Positions 24,493-33,179 of a DNA stretch of 44,518 nucleotides are shown here, one piece after another (positions within the stretch are counted from its first letter, which is position 1; the number at the start of each line of letters is the position of its first letter). The DNA comes from DASTDH01 sp035601575. GTDB taxonomy: Bacteria > Verrucomicrobiota > Verrucomicrobiia > Chthoniobacterales > JAFAMB01. Both the position numbers and the translations under genes were made by a program. Under the pieces are notes generated by a model that was not told the DNA's origin, ran no database searches, and saw nothing but the letters and a program-made list of their open reading frames with translations. The stretch covers positions 1 through 44,518 of the forward strand of contig DATNNZ010000167.1 of assembly GCA_035601575.1 (NCBI GenBank). Reading direction: 5' to 3'.

Positions 24493-24510
24493 CTTAAAGT
24501 CGACTTGAAG
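24493..24510. promoter_or_regulatory. MerR-type operator CTTAAAGTCGACTTGAAG
   Basis: An 18-bp near-perfect palindrome centred on GTCGAC (16 of 18 positions symmetric) lies between the divergent merR-like gene and the CCPF protein gene. MerR regulators bind such palindromes within an overlong promoter spacer. Convincing -10 boxes are not evident. Confidence 0.6.
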
Positions 24511-24567
24511 TTGCAGCGTTCGAGCCATGCTCAACACAAAAAGAGCTTATCGATAGCAGGAGAACAC

Positions 24568-24984
24568 ATGAAAACCTTTTGGCTAAAGATGGCCTCGATG
24601 GCAGCCGTTTTGTCGTCACTTGACCGGGTTCAGGCCGCCGATACTTCGACGAAATCAAAGCAGGAAAGTCCTCTCGCTTGTAACGCCTTCGCACTCTCTC
24701 CGGAGCAAAGGAACCGGCATTTTGATGAACTCAGTCCGGCTTTGGGGGCCTTAAAGAAGAGCGTTCGGGCACTCGACGACGGATATGAGTTCGAATTTCC
24801 TGCCGATGCGGCAACCCTTCAGGTATTGGCCGAATGGACCATTCAGGAGAGGATGTGTTGTCCTTTTTTTGACATCGACTTACGGTTGGAGCGCGAAGGA
24901 GGTCCCCTCTGGCTGCGCCTGACCGGACGGAAAGGCACGAAGAGATTCATAAAGATGGAAGCCGCAGCGTGGATCAGCCAATGA
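24568..24984 (+). CDS. Small exported protein with ERMCCPF motif, MerR-controlled
   Basis: A 138-residue protein with an N-terminal signal-like segment (MKTFWLKMASMAAVLSSL, cleavage probably near VQAA). The conserved core is EWTIQERMCCPFFDIDLRLE, then GPLWLRLTGRKGTKRFI; vicinal C97-C98 could bind a soft metal. This domain recurs in uncharacterised proteins; no reaction is known. AGGAG six bases before the ATG at 24568 fixes the start. Divergence from a CxC-containing MerR regulator points to a role in metal sensing, binding or stress (inference). Confidence 0.75.
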   Translation: MKTFWLKMASMAAVLSSLDRVQAADTSTKSKQESPLACNAFALSPEQRNRHFDELSPALGALKKSVRALDDGYEFEFPADAATLQVLAEWTIQERMCCPFFDIDLRLEREGGPLWLRLTGRKGTKRFIKMEAAAWISQ

Positions 24985-25043
24985 GCAATCGGCTCGTGAA
25001 CTTATTGGTATTGTCGAATGAACTCGTTGGCGACACCGAATAT

Positions 25044-25120
25044 GAAAGCTCTTTCGCGCTGCAGCTTTCATGAAACGCTCTTTCGGCGCTGCAGCTTCAT
25101 GAAACGCTCTTTCGGTGCTG
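25044..25120. repeat. Tandem repeat, 28-29 bp unit, about 2.7 copies
   Basis: Units begin at 25044 (28 bp), 25072 (29 bp) and 25101 (20 bp, partial), with the core CTCTTTCGGCGCTGCAGC. The copies are directly adjacent without spacers. The array lies in the 242-bp gap between the CCPF protein and the aldo/keto reductase. No gene is seen there. Confidence 0.8.
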
Positions 25121-25226
25121 TATAAACCACCGTCGCTTCTTCTTCACTCTTGAGTCTTTCTAAAAATCGTCTTTCGCCCGCGAGGGCGATTGCCATTCCT
25201 CATCAACCGTCCTACGTTCCCGATCT

Positions 25227-26240
25227 ATGGATTACCGATATCTAGGACGGACAGGACTGCGAGTCAGCGAGCTTTGCTTGGGTGCGATGACCTTCGGACG
25301 GGAAAATGAGGCGGACCAGGCCGAGAGCCATGCAATGCTCGATCATTTCGTCGCAGCCGGCGGCAACTTTATCGATACGGCCAACGTCTACACGACGGGT
25401 GTCTCCGAAGAGATTCTGGGTCGATGGCTCAGCCATCAGCAACGAGACAATCTTGTCATCGCCACCAAGGTTCGCTTCGCCATGGGCGATGGTCCGAACG
25501 ATATCGGCCTTAGCCGCAAACACATATTATCTTCCATCCATGCCAGCTTGAAACGGCTACAAACCGATTACATCGACCTTTATCAAGTCCACTGCTGGGA
25601 TCCCGGAACCCCGTTGGAGGAAACTTTGTCGACCCTGAATGATTTAGTTCGACAAGGGCTGGTCAGATATGTCGGCGTCAGCAATTTCACCGGCTGGCAA
25701 CTTCAGAAGGCCATCGATTTGAGCCGTGCGAACGGCTGGGAGCCGTTCGTTTGTCTGCAGCCACAATACAATCTCCTCTGCCGCTCGACCGAGTGGGAGC
25801 TTACACCGATTTCATTGCGGGAAGGGCTTGGCGTCATTCCGTGGAGCCCTCTTCGCGGCGGTTGGTTGTCGGGAAAGTTCTATCGTGGCATGACAGCCCC
25901 GCCGGCCGGTTCCCGGATCGAAACTGCAGAGAAAAAAGGCTGGTCGGAAAATTGGACCGCATACAATCGAGAATCGACCTGGCGTACGCTCGATGCGCTT
26001 CATTCGGTGGCCAAAGACGCGGGCCACACTCCCGCCCAAGTAGCGATTAATTGGCTCTTGCGCCGCCCTGGTGTCACAGCGCCGATTATCGGTGCACGCC
26101 ACCGGGAACAATTGGAGACGAATCTCGGTTCGGTAGGCTGGGAACTGACATCTGAACAGGTGCAAAAACTTGATGTAGCGAGTGAACCCGAGCTTCCTTA
26201 CCCATACGACTTCATTCAGAAGCTCGGATCGGGTCGTTGA
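25227..26240 (+). CDS. Aldo/keto reductase
   Basis: A 337-residue TIM-barrel NADPH-dependent oxidoreductase of the large AKR family. The catalytic tetrad is complete: D50 and Y55 (FIDTANVYTTG), K81 (ATKV) and H122 (YQVHCWD). The cofactor-binding C-terminal part includes GVIPWSPLRGGWLSGK and PIIGARHREQLETNL. It resembles YajO/YhdN-type reductases acting on small aldehydes and methylglyoxal-like compounds, but the substrate cannot be assigned. It appears monocistronic; a strong hairpin follows at 26330. Confidence 0.9.
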   Translation: MDYRYLGRTGLRVSELCLGAMTFGRENEADQAESHAMLDHFVAAGGNFIDTANVYTTGVSEEILGRWLSHQQRDNLVIATKVRFAMGDGPNDIGLSRKHILSSIHASLKRLQTDYIDLYQVHCWDPGTPLEETLSTLNDLVRQGLVRYVGVSNFTGWQLQKAIDLSRANGWEPFVCLQPQYNLLCRSTEWELTPISLREGLGVIPWSPLRGGWLSGKFYRGMTAPPAGSRIETAEKKGWSENWTAYNRESTWRTLDALHSVAKDAGHTPAQVAINWLLRRPGVTAPIIGARHREQLETNLGSVGWELTSEQVQKLDVASEPELPYPYDFIQKLGSGR

Positions 26241-26329
26241 TCGATGTTCATCCGGGTACTCGTGGTCTTCGTCCTTTTCAAAAGCTATTGAGATACCGCT
26301 TGCGTCGGAGGGTGCGCCGCTCCGACTTC

Positions 26330-26373
26330 GCCTTGTGCCCCAGATATCTGTGCTGATTTCTGGAGCACAAGGC
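26330..26373. terminator. Hairpin downstream of the aldo/keto reductase
   Basis: GCCTTGTGC (26330-26338) pairs with GCACAAGGC (26365-26373), and inside it CCAGA (26340-26344) pairs with TCTGG (26359-26363). It lies 90 bp after the reductase stop. It may act as a terminator, although a T-tract is missing. Confidence 0.45.
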
Positions 26374-26378
26374 ACGCC

Positions 26379-26531
26379 GGCCCTTCAGCCCGAATGACAA
26401 ATAGCAGATAGCAGAATTGTGCTGTCGGGTTGTCCTGCTCTTCCGCGGCGGCAAGCGAAACGTGCCCTCGCAATCTTGCGGAGATAATTTTTCGTCTGCT
26501 ATTTGCTATTTGTCATTCGGCCTGAAGGGCC
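26379..26531. repeat. Inverted repeat with 37-bp arms upstream of the methyltransferase
   Basis: Arms 26379-26415 and 26495-26531 match with two mismatches around a 79-bp core. The arms contain GAATGACAAATAGCAGATAG, related to the ATGACAAATG units of the palindrome at 2984-3086. The right arm ends 13 bp before the ATG of the next gene. No transposase or target duplication was seen. Confidence 0.7.
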
Positions 26532-26544
26532 GTTACTCGTACTT

Positions 26545-27210
26545 ATGGCGCGCTTTGACCCACGGATAGCGATCGCTGCGGTTGTTGGCCTGATTGTGCA
26601 AATTGGTGTTACGATCTTCGCGTGGGGCGACTGGAATAGTTTTTTCGCGCATCCCGCCCGAAGAGAACTCGTTGTCGCTTCGGTTCTGCTAACCGTGGTC
26701 GCTTGCTTTTCCGGCACCTCAGGCTTCAGTTCCGGCAAGTCCTCTTCTCCCCAAAGCAAACGCATTATTTTCTGGTTCATATTCCTCTTCCTGGCTATGA
26801 CAATAATTCCTCCTTACTGTGATCGGCAGGATCTTTGGACGATTGATGGTGATGGAACGCGTTATCTAGGTTTAGCGCTCTTTTGGATTGGATCAGTTAT
26901 TCGATTAATCGCAGTCTTTGCGCTTGGACGGCGTTTTAGCGGATTAGTTGCAATCCAACCGGATCACAAGCTCAAGACCGAGGGCATCTACAAGCATGTC
27001 CGCCATCCAAGCTACACCGGACTACTGGTGGCAATGATTGGCTGGGTGCTCGTCTTCCGAAGTACCATCGGGCTGGTTCTGAACATTATTCTATTTTTGC
27101 TTTTGCTGAGCCGGATGGCTGACGAAGAGAAATTCTTGGAAGCCGAATTTGGAGATGAGTATCGTGCTTATCGGGAAAAGACCCGGCGGCTTGTTCCGTT
27201 CATATATTAG
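26545..27210 (+). CDS. Isoprenylcysteine carboxyl methyltransferase-like membrane protein
   Basis: A 221-residue integral membrane protein with five or six hydrophobic segments. The ICMT/PEMT-type signature is near the C-terminus: LKTEGIYKHVRHPSYTG (R153 onward binds SAM), followed by ADEEKFLEAEFGDEYRAY. Bacterial members methylate small thiols, lipids or unknown acceptors in the inner membrane; the substrate is unknown here. ATG 26545 was chosen because the longer frame reads through the inverted repeat. It is convergent with the grpB relic. Confidence 0.85.
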   Translation: MARFDPRIAIAAVVGLIVQIGVTIFAWGDWNSFFAHPARRELVVASVLLTVVACFSGTSGFSSGKSSSPQSKRIIFWFIFLFLAMTIIPPYCDRQDLWTIDGDGTRYLGLALFWIGSVIRLIAVFALGRRFSGLVAIQPDHKLKTEGIYKHVRHPSYTGLLVAMIGWVLVFRSTIGLVLNIILFLLLLSRMADEEKFLEAEFGDEYRAYREKTRRLVPFIY

Positions 27211-27234
27211 TTGCGAGTTGTGGGTTGCAGCTTC

Positions 27235-27626
27235 CTATGGTGACTCAAGAAAGCTGCGAATGAAATCGGTCTTTGCCTCGGTGTAACGCTCCCGATCGTT
27301 TCGAAAGCGTCGATAATCGGTTTTGCGGCCAGGCCCGGTACGCTGGTGCTTCCGACATGTTCAACGGCGATAATCAGTTCGCCGAGAACAGCGTTTATCT
27401 CATCCGCAATGCGCCTAAAATCCGCCGGCCATCGCTCATCATAGTCGACGATTTCAACCGTGTCCCAGGTTACCGGGCGAATTTTCACCATCGCGTTAGC
27501 GAGCCACCCGCGCGCTTCGGAATTCAATCGCGGCCATACTTGCCGGAAATCGGTCAGATCTCTTGCGGATGGCCGCCGCAATGAGTGCAGCACTTCCAGC
27601 CGAGATCGGAGCGTGGCAAATTCCAT
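27235..27626 (-). pseudogene. GrpB-family relic with an internal deletion
   Basis: From M at 27491 the frame gives VEIVDYDERWPADFRRIADE and VEHVGSTSVPGLAAKPIID, the start of a GrpB (nucleotidyltransferase-like UPF0157) protein. The frame then becomes meaningless and would stop at 27207. In the next frame RFRNDRERYTEAKTDFIRSF, ending at 27235, is the family C-terminus. About 100 central residues are missing, so a deletion joined the two ends out of frame. The codons before 27491 (from 27626) are open and look helical but are not GrpB; they may come from another gene or be an extension. Confidence 0.7.
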
Positions 27627-28027
27627 CGTACGGCAATTGATTGAAATCCGGTTTCCACGCGAGAATTTTTGCGGACGTTCTTTTGCACCGGCCTGTCCGC
27701 CGAGGCGCTGCAAGGATTGCGGAAGTTCGGCGAAGGTGGAAGGCGTGTTTCAGGAAGGCCTAGGTTTCGCCCCAGCAACAAGAGAATAAGAGCGGATCAG
27801 CGCTGAAACCGTGTGATAACCGCGACGGTGACCAAGCGATGGCGACTGCGGTTGATGAGCGATCGCGCAGAATAACAGATTTCGCAGGCTGGGTGATCCC
27901 GTTCTCCGCGTTCCGTGTTCCATACTCTGTATCTCTATTGACGCTGCCAGTTGACTCCAGTAGATGGACGAAGCGCACGTGTTGTTTTTGCGGCGGCGGC
28001 GCTCGGATATCCGGAGGAGAGATCGCT

Positions 28028-30664
28028 ATGTCGGAAAAACAGCGTTTAATCGAGATGAATAGCGGCGCGGTGAAATGGCGCCATTGGGGTCCTTACCTCA
28101 GCGAACGTCAGTGGGGCACTGTCCGCGAAGATTATAGCGCAGGGGCAAATGCCTGGGATTACTTTCCACACGACCACGCTCGCAGTCGCGCCTACCGCTG
28201 GGGCGAAGACGGCATTGCGGGCTTTTGTGATGAACATGAGTTCCTCTGCTTCGCTTTGGCACTCTGGAATGGGAAAGATCCAATTCTAAAAGAACGCTTG
28301 TTCGGTCTGAACAACGAGGAGGGAAATCACGGGGAAGACGTTAAGGAGCTCTATTACTACCTGGATGCGACGCCAACGCACTCCTATCTAAAGATGCTCT
28401 ACAAGTATCCTCAGCGAGAGTTTCCTTACACCGCGCTTTTGCGAGAAAACCGTCGGCGCGGCAAGCAACATCCGGAGTATGAACTCATTGATACCGGCGT
28501 GTTCGACGACAACCGCTACTTTGATATTTTCGTTGAGTACGCGAAGGCCGGACCGGATGACATCTTGATTCAGATCACCACCGCTAATCGTGGACCGGAG
28601 GCGGCAATAATCCACTTACTCCCGCAGCTCTGGTTTCGTAATATCTGGTCTTGGGGCGACGGAAGACCCAAGCCAACGCTCGAGGTGGTGGACGGTCACA
28701 CAGTGTCCGCGAAACATGCGCAGCTTGGGAGCTATTCTCTTCGGACAGAGGGATCGCCCGCATTGCTCTTCTGCGAGAATGAAACTAATAGCGAACGCCT
28801 CTTTTCCTTCCCTAACGCGTCCCCCTATTGCAAGGATGGGTTTCACGAATGGCTCATTCGCAAGAACGGAAATGCGGTGAATCCGTCTCAAACTGGCACC
28901 AAATCCGCCGCACACTATCAGCTCATGATCGAAGCGGGTGCGGAGCAAATTGTTCGCCTACGGCTCTCTCGGCAAACACTTGACGTGGGTTTTGCCGACT
29001 TTGAAGAAGTCCTGAGGTCCCGGCGGGCAGAAGCCGATGCATTTTACGCAGATTTGCCAGGTGCCGCAGGAGACGAAGACCTCCGCCGAGTCCAGCGCCA
29101 AGCAGTCGCAGGAATGATCTGGAGCAAACAATTCTACCGCTACGACGTCTGGCGCTGGATCAAGGGTGATCGCTCGCAGCCGGCGCCACCGCCGGAGCGA
29201 AAGAACGGTCGCAACCATGATTGGCAACATCTCAATGCGAATGAGGTACTTTCTATGCCAGACAAATGGGAGTACCCCTGGTTTGCGGCTTGGGATCTCG
29301 CCTTCCACACGCTCACTTTCGCGGTGATCGACCCGGAGTTTGCCAAGCAACAGCTCGTGGTGATCACCCGTGAATGGTACATGCACCCCAATGGCCAGCT
29401 GCCAGCGTACGAATGGGCTTTCGGGGACGTGAACCCGCCGGTACACGCCTGGGCGGCTTGGCGAGTTTTCCAAATCGACCGAAAACAGCGCCGCGTTGAA
29501 AATCCTGACGACCCAGGAGATCTGCCGTTTCTGGAACGAGTATTTCACAAACTTCTGCTCAACTTCACCTGGTGGGTCAATCGCAAGGACGTGGCCGGGC
29601 TGAACATCTTCCAAGGCGGCTTTCTCGGATTAGATAATATCGGTGTGTTCGACCGCAGTGCGCCATTGCCAACCGGCGGCTATATCAATCAGTCGGACGG
29701 AACGAGCTGGATGGCTATGTACAGCTTGAATTTGATGCGGATTGCTCTGGAGTTGGCCCAGCGAAATCATGTTTATGAAGATATCGCTTCTAAATTCTTT
29801 GAGCACTTCCTCAATATTGCCGGGGCGATGGACAAATGCGCGGGCGGGGCAGGCCTGTGGGACGATCAAGACGGATTCTTTTACGACGTGCTAAATTTGC
29901 CCAATGGCAGCCAGATCCCGTTGCGGGTCCGTTCGATCGTTGGCTTGGTACCGCTCTTCGCGGTGGAAACCCTCGAGCCCGAGCTTCTGAACCGGGTGCC
30001 CGATTTCAAAAGTCGTTTGGAGTGGTTATTGAACCATCGACCTGACCTCGCTTCCTTGATTTCCCGATGGAACGTGATGGGCAGCGGCGAACGCCGGCTT
30101 CTCTCGCTTCTGCGCGGTCACCGCATGAAACTGCTGCTCAAGCGGATGCTGGATGAAAGCGAGTTTCTTTCTGATCACGGGGTTCGAGCTCTCTCTCGTT
30201 ATCACCGCGACCACCCTTACATTTTTCACTGGAACGGTTCGGATATGCGCGTCGGCTACGAACCGGGCGAATCAACCTCCGGCCTGTTTGGGGGCAATTC
30301 GAATTGGCGCGGCCCGATCTGGTTTCCGATGAATTTTCTGCTGATCGAGTCGCTGGAGCGCTTTCATCATTACTATGGTGATGATTTCCGAGTCGAATGT
30401 CCGACTGGTTCAGGAAACCTCCTGTCGATCAAAGAGATCGCTGCGGAATTGCGCGATCGGCTCTGCCGGATTTTTGTAAGGGGTGTAAACGGTAAAAGAC
30501 CAGTCTTCGGCACCAATCAAAAATTGCAGTCTGATCCACATTTCCGCGACTACCTCCAGTTCTTTGAGTATTTTCACGGCGACAATGGACGGGGCGTTGG
30601 CGCGGCCCATCAAACCGGATGGACTGGTCTGATTGCCAAGCTGATCGCGTCGCATCTGAAGTGA
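28028..30664 (+). CDS. GH63/MGH1-like glycoside hydrolase (mannosylglycerate/glucosylglycerate hydrolase or glucosidase type)
   Basis: An 878-residue protein with the (alpha/alpha)6-barrel of the GH63/MGH1-like group, which hydrolyses alpha-glucosides or glucosyl/mannosylglycerate. Family marks are MNSGAVKWRHWGPYLSERQW at the N-terminus, YPWFAAWDLAFHT with the likely acidic residue D423, then EWAFGDVNPPVHAWA, GFLGLDNIGVFDR and NWRGPIWFPMNFLLIE near the C-terminus. ATG 28028 is preceded by GGAGGAGAG; in-frame codons upstream are rejected. No signal peptide is visible, so a cytosolic compatible-solute or glucan role is likely. The next plus-strand gene is a debranching-type glucosidase 355 bp away, across a giant hairpin. 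Confidence 0.87.
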   Translation: MSEKQRLIEMNSGAVKWRHWGPYLSERQWGTVREDYSAGANAWDYFPHDHARSRAYRWGEDGIAGFCDEHEFLCFALALWNGKDPILKERLFGLNNEEGNHGEDVKELYYYLDATPTHSYLKMLYKYPQREFPYTALLRENRRRGKQHPEYELIDTGVFDDNRYFDIFVEYAKAGPDDILIQITTANRGPEAAIIHLLPQLWFRNIWSWGDGRPKPTLEVVDGHTVSAKHAQLGSYSLRTEGSPALLFCENETNSERLFSFPNASPYCKDGFHEWLIRKNGNAVNPSQTGTKSAAHYQLMIEAGAEQIVRLRLSRQTLDVGFADFEEVLRSRRAEADAFYADLPGAAGDEDLRRVQRQAVAGMIWSKQFYRYDVWRWIKGDRSQPAPPPERKNGRNHDWQHLNANEVLSMPDKWEYPWFAAWDLAFHTLTFAVIDPEFAKQQLVVITREWYMHPNGQLPAYEWAFGDVNPPVHAWAAWRVFQIDRKQRRVENPDDPGDLPFLERVFHKLLLNFTWWVNRKDVAGLNIFQGGFLGLDNIGVFDRSAPLPTGGYINQSDGTSWMAMYSLNLMRIALELAQRNHVYEDIASKFFEHFLNIAGAMDKCAGGAGLWDDQDGFFYDVLNLPNGSQIPLRVRSIVGLVPLFAVETLEPELLNRVPDFKSRLEWLLNHRPDLASLISRWNVMGSGERRLLSLLRGHRMKLLLKRMLDESEFLSDHGVRALSRYHRDHPYIFHWNGSDMRVGYEPGESTSGLFGGNSNWRGPIWFPMNFLLIESLERFHHYYGDDFRVECPTGSGNLLSIKEIAAELRDRLCRIFVRGVNGKRPVFGTNQKLQSDPHFRDYLQFFEYFHGDNGRGVGAAHQTGWTGLIAKLIASHLK

Positions 30665-30681
30665 GTGGTCCAGGAGGGGCT

Positions 30682-30837
30682 TGTCGGACTTTGTTGATCG
30701 GGAATGATCGAGTATCACAGCGGCGAAGCCGTGACTCAGGAAAGCCTCGGGCGGAGCCCAGGACTCCGCCCAGGCTTTCCTGAGTCACGGCTTCGCCGCT
30801 AAAAACCAAACACATTTTCGTCCAGCAAAGTCCGACA
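30682..30837. repeat. Giant nested palindrome: 29-bp perfect stem inside 12-bp outer arms
   Basis: Perfect 29-bp arms at 30719-30747 and 30772-30800 enclose a further 8-bp stem (30749-30756 with 30764-30771) and a 7-nt loop. Outer arms TGTCGGACTTTG (30682-30693) and CAAAGTCCGACA (30826-30837) are also perfect. The element occupies the gap between the two hydrolase genes. The region 30838-31019 shows nothing more. Confidence 0.88.
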
Positions 30838-31019
30838 CGTCCCAGAGGGACGCAACGAACGTAACCCGGTACCAAGGGCCGGGAATCGAGAAAGAAACGT
30901 GCTTTCGAAGAACTTAACCGATATGTTGACGCACCTGGTTAGCCGCTAGATGATTGACACCTATCTGGCCCGGAATAACCGCGTGGGCTTCAAATAGCAT
31001 GTGATATTTGCGGGCTAGT

Positions 31020-32945
31020 ATGATCCCCCTTTCCGACACCCACGAATGGCTTGAGGCAGACGGTCTCGGCGGGTTCGCCAGCTCGACCACCTCGGGAATT
31101 CGAACCCGGCGTTACCACGCGCTACTTCTCACTGCTACGACTCCGCCTTCCGGTCGGATGGTACTAGTCAATGGCTTTGATGCGTGGATCGGAGCCGAAG
31201 AAAAGCGGTTCTGGCTTTCATCGCAGCGTTATGCTCCAGATATCGTAACCCCAAACGAGTCTTTGGAGAGCTTTCAATTTCAACCGTGGCCGCTTTGGCG
31301 CTTCCGATTCACTGAAGAGGTCTGGCTCGATCAGGAAATTTTTGTCCCGCGTGGACAATCTGCAGTAGTATTAAGCTGGCGCCTTTGTGGCCGGATAAAT
31401 CAGCTTTTCTCCCTTTCGGTGGCGCCATTTTTGTCGGGTCGGGACTTCCATACGACTCACCACGAAAATAAAGTCTTCCGATTTGAACCTTCGGTGAACG
31501 CAGACACGATTCGCTGGCAGCCATACCCTGGAGTCCCAGCGGTCGTGTGCCGCTCTCGGGGAAATTATCAGCATGCTCCAACTTGGTATCGAAATTTTCT
31601 GTACAGTAGTGAGCGTGAACGCGGTTTGGATTTTCTCGAGGATCTGGTTGCACCGGGTACGCTCACTTGGCAACTGGATTCTCAGAATCGGGAAGCTATC
31701 CTGATCTTTTCTGCGGAAGGTTTTGCCGAAGTTGGTCCAAGTAACCTGGAAAAATGGGTTACTGAACTCCGTTCCACTGAACGCGAGCGTCGGGGACAAA
31801 CCGCTGACCCCGTTGAGCAAGCCTCGGAGAGCTATTTCGTTCGTCGTGGTGCCGGTAGAACCATCATTGCTGGATACCCTTGGTTTGGCGATTGGGGTCG
31901 GGACACGTTCATTTCGATTCGTGGGCTAGGCGTCGCCCTGAACCGTCTCGAATGGGTTCGAGACATTCTCTTAGAGTGGGCCAACGCAGTTTCCCAAGGT
32001 ATGCTTCCGAACCTATTCCCTGACCGGGGAACGGTGCCCGAGTACAATTCAGTCGATGCCTCCCTCTGGTACATCATCGCAGTTCGCGATCTTCTCGATG
32101 CAGCAGCTGGATGCCCTGGTTTGATTGATGAGTTGGCCGAGCAGAGATTAAGGAATGCCATTGAGGCAATCCTACTCGGTTATCAAACCGGAACTCGCTT
32201 TAACATTCGGGTAGACAATGACGGGTTGGTTGCGGCCGGCGTTCCCGGTGTTCAGCTCACCTGGATGGATGCGAAGGTTGATGGCAACGTTATTACCCCG
32301 CGCATCGGCAAACCGGTCGAGGTCCAAGCACTGTGGATCAATGCACTTGCCATCGCCAAGCGTTTCTCGCCCAAATGGGAGCATCTTTTCGAGAAGGCGC
32401 TGCTCGCTTTCGAAAAGCGATTTTGGAATGAAGCAAAGCATCAATTATTTGATGTCGTTGACGTTGATCATCACCCCGGCGTCGTCGATCCGATCACTCG
32501 ACCCAACCAGATTTTTGCGGTGGGGGGACTACCGCTTTCCCTCTTATCGGATACTCATGCGCGACAGGTAGTTGACAGCGTCGAGACGCAACTTTGGACA
32601 CCGGCGGGTCTCCGTTCTTTGGGGCCATCCGAACCGGGGTTTGCGCCGCGCTACGCCGGAACCGTTCTTGCCCGCGACTCTGCCTATCATCAGGGTACAG
32701 TTTGGCCCTGGCTAGCCGGGGCTTTCATTGAAGCGTGGGTACGGGTTCGCGGAAATACATCCGAAGCAAAGCAGGAAGCTCGAAAGCGTTATCTCGAACC
32801 ACTGCGATCCCTGGTGGGCGGTTCCGGACTGAATCATCTCCCTGAAATCGCCGATGCGGTTGAACCGTACGCAGCACGCGGGTGTCCATTCCAAGCTTGG
32901 TCGGTCGGAGAGTTCTTAAGACTTGATCGGGTTGTTTTGCGATAG
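31020..32945 (+). CDS. Amylo-alpha-1,6-glucosidase (glycogen-debranching-enzyme family, GH133-like)
   Basis: A 641-residue protein matching the bacterial glycogen debranching enzyme family. The N-terminal GDE domain opens with HEWLEADGLGGFASST and RTRRYHALLL. The C-terminal (alpha/alpha)6 catalytic domain contains the signature GYPWFGDWGRDTFIS (about residues 288-302), GTVPEYNSVDASLWYI and HQGTVWPWLAGAF. The role is hydrolysis of alpha-1,6 branches of glycogen or related glucans in the cytosol. ATG 31020 is used; a TTG four codons earlier is less likely. A GC-rich hairpin (33091-33122) downstream separates it from the convergent HAD gene. Confidence 0.9.
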   Translation: MIPLSDTHEWLEADGLGGFASSTTSGIRTRRYHALLLTATTPPSGRMVLVNGFDAWIGAEEKRFWLSSQRYAPDIVTPNESLESFQFQPWPLWRFRFTEEVWLDQEIFVPRGQSAVVLSWRLCGRINQLFSLSVAPFLSGRDFHTTHHENKVFRFEPSVNADTIRWQPYPGVPAVVCRSRGNYQHAPTWYRNFLYSSERERGLDFLEDLVAPGTLTWQLDSQNREAILIFSAEGFAEVGPSNLEKWVTELRSTERERRGQTADPVEQASESYFVRRGAGRTIIAGYPWFGDWGRDTFISIRGLGVALNRLEWVRDILLEWANAVSQGMLPNLFPDRGTVPEYNSVDASLWYIIAVRDLLDAAAGCPGLIDELAEQRLRNAIEAILLGYQTGTRFNIRVDNDGLVAAGVPGVQLTWMDAKVDGNVITPRIGKPVEVQALWINALAIAKRFSPKWEHLFEKALLAFEKRFWNEAKHQLFDVVDVDHHPGVVDPITRPNQIFAVGGLPLSLLSDTHARQVVDSVETQLWTPAGLRSLGPSEPGFAPRYAGTVLARDSAYHQGTVWPWLAGAFIEAWVRVRGNTSEAKQEARKRYLEPLRSLVGGSGLNHLPEIADAVEPYAARGCPFQAWSVGEFLRLDRVVLR

Positions 32946-33001
32946 ATGGTTCACAATCGATCATAAGACATAAGACAACGTTGTAAGGTTCTCCCGCAGA
33001 C

Positions 33002-33122
33002 GTCGGAGGGGAGGCTGCTTGCGGCTCCCGGAAACGACCGAGGATCACCGTAAGGATTTGAACTGGATTCCCAGCCAAGCGCTCGATCGTGCCCGGGCGG
33101 CGCAAGCGACGCCCCTCCGGGC
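33002..33122. repeat. Intergenic repeat copy plus terminator-like hairpin between convergent genes
   Basis: 33002-33049 resembles the left arm of the repeat at 22327 (GTCGGAGG and CCCGGAAACGACC shared). GCCCGG (33091-33096) pairs with CCGGGC (33117-33122), with GGCG and CGCC pairing inside. Its position between the debranching enzyme and the HAD gene suits a bidirectional terminator. Confidence 0.55.
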
Positions 33123-33179
33123 CAATGGGCAAATCGCGCGTTTCGATCAAACGTCAGGGTGCAGACCAGCGCCAAAAAA

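Noticed and set aside
25044..25120. Possible CRISPR array
   Set aside because: The units are directly adjacent, without unique spacers, and no cas genes are present.
26379..26531. Insertion sequence with terminal inverted repeats
   Set aside because: The 79-bp core cannot encode a transposase and no target duplication is visible; treated as a palindromic repeat.
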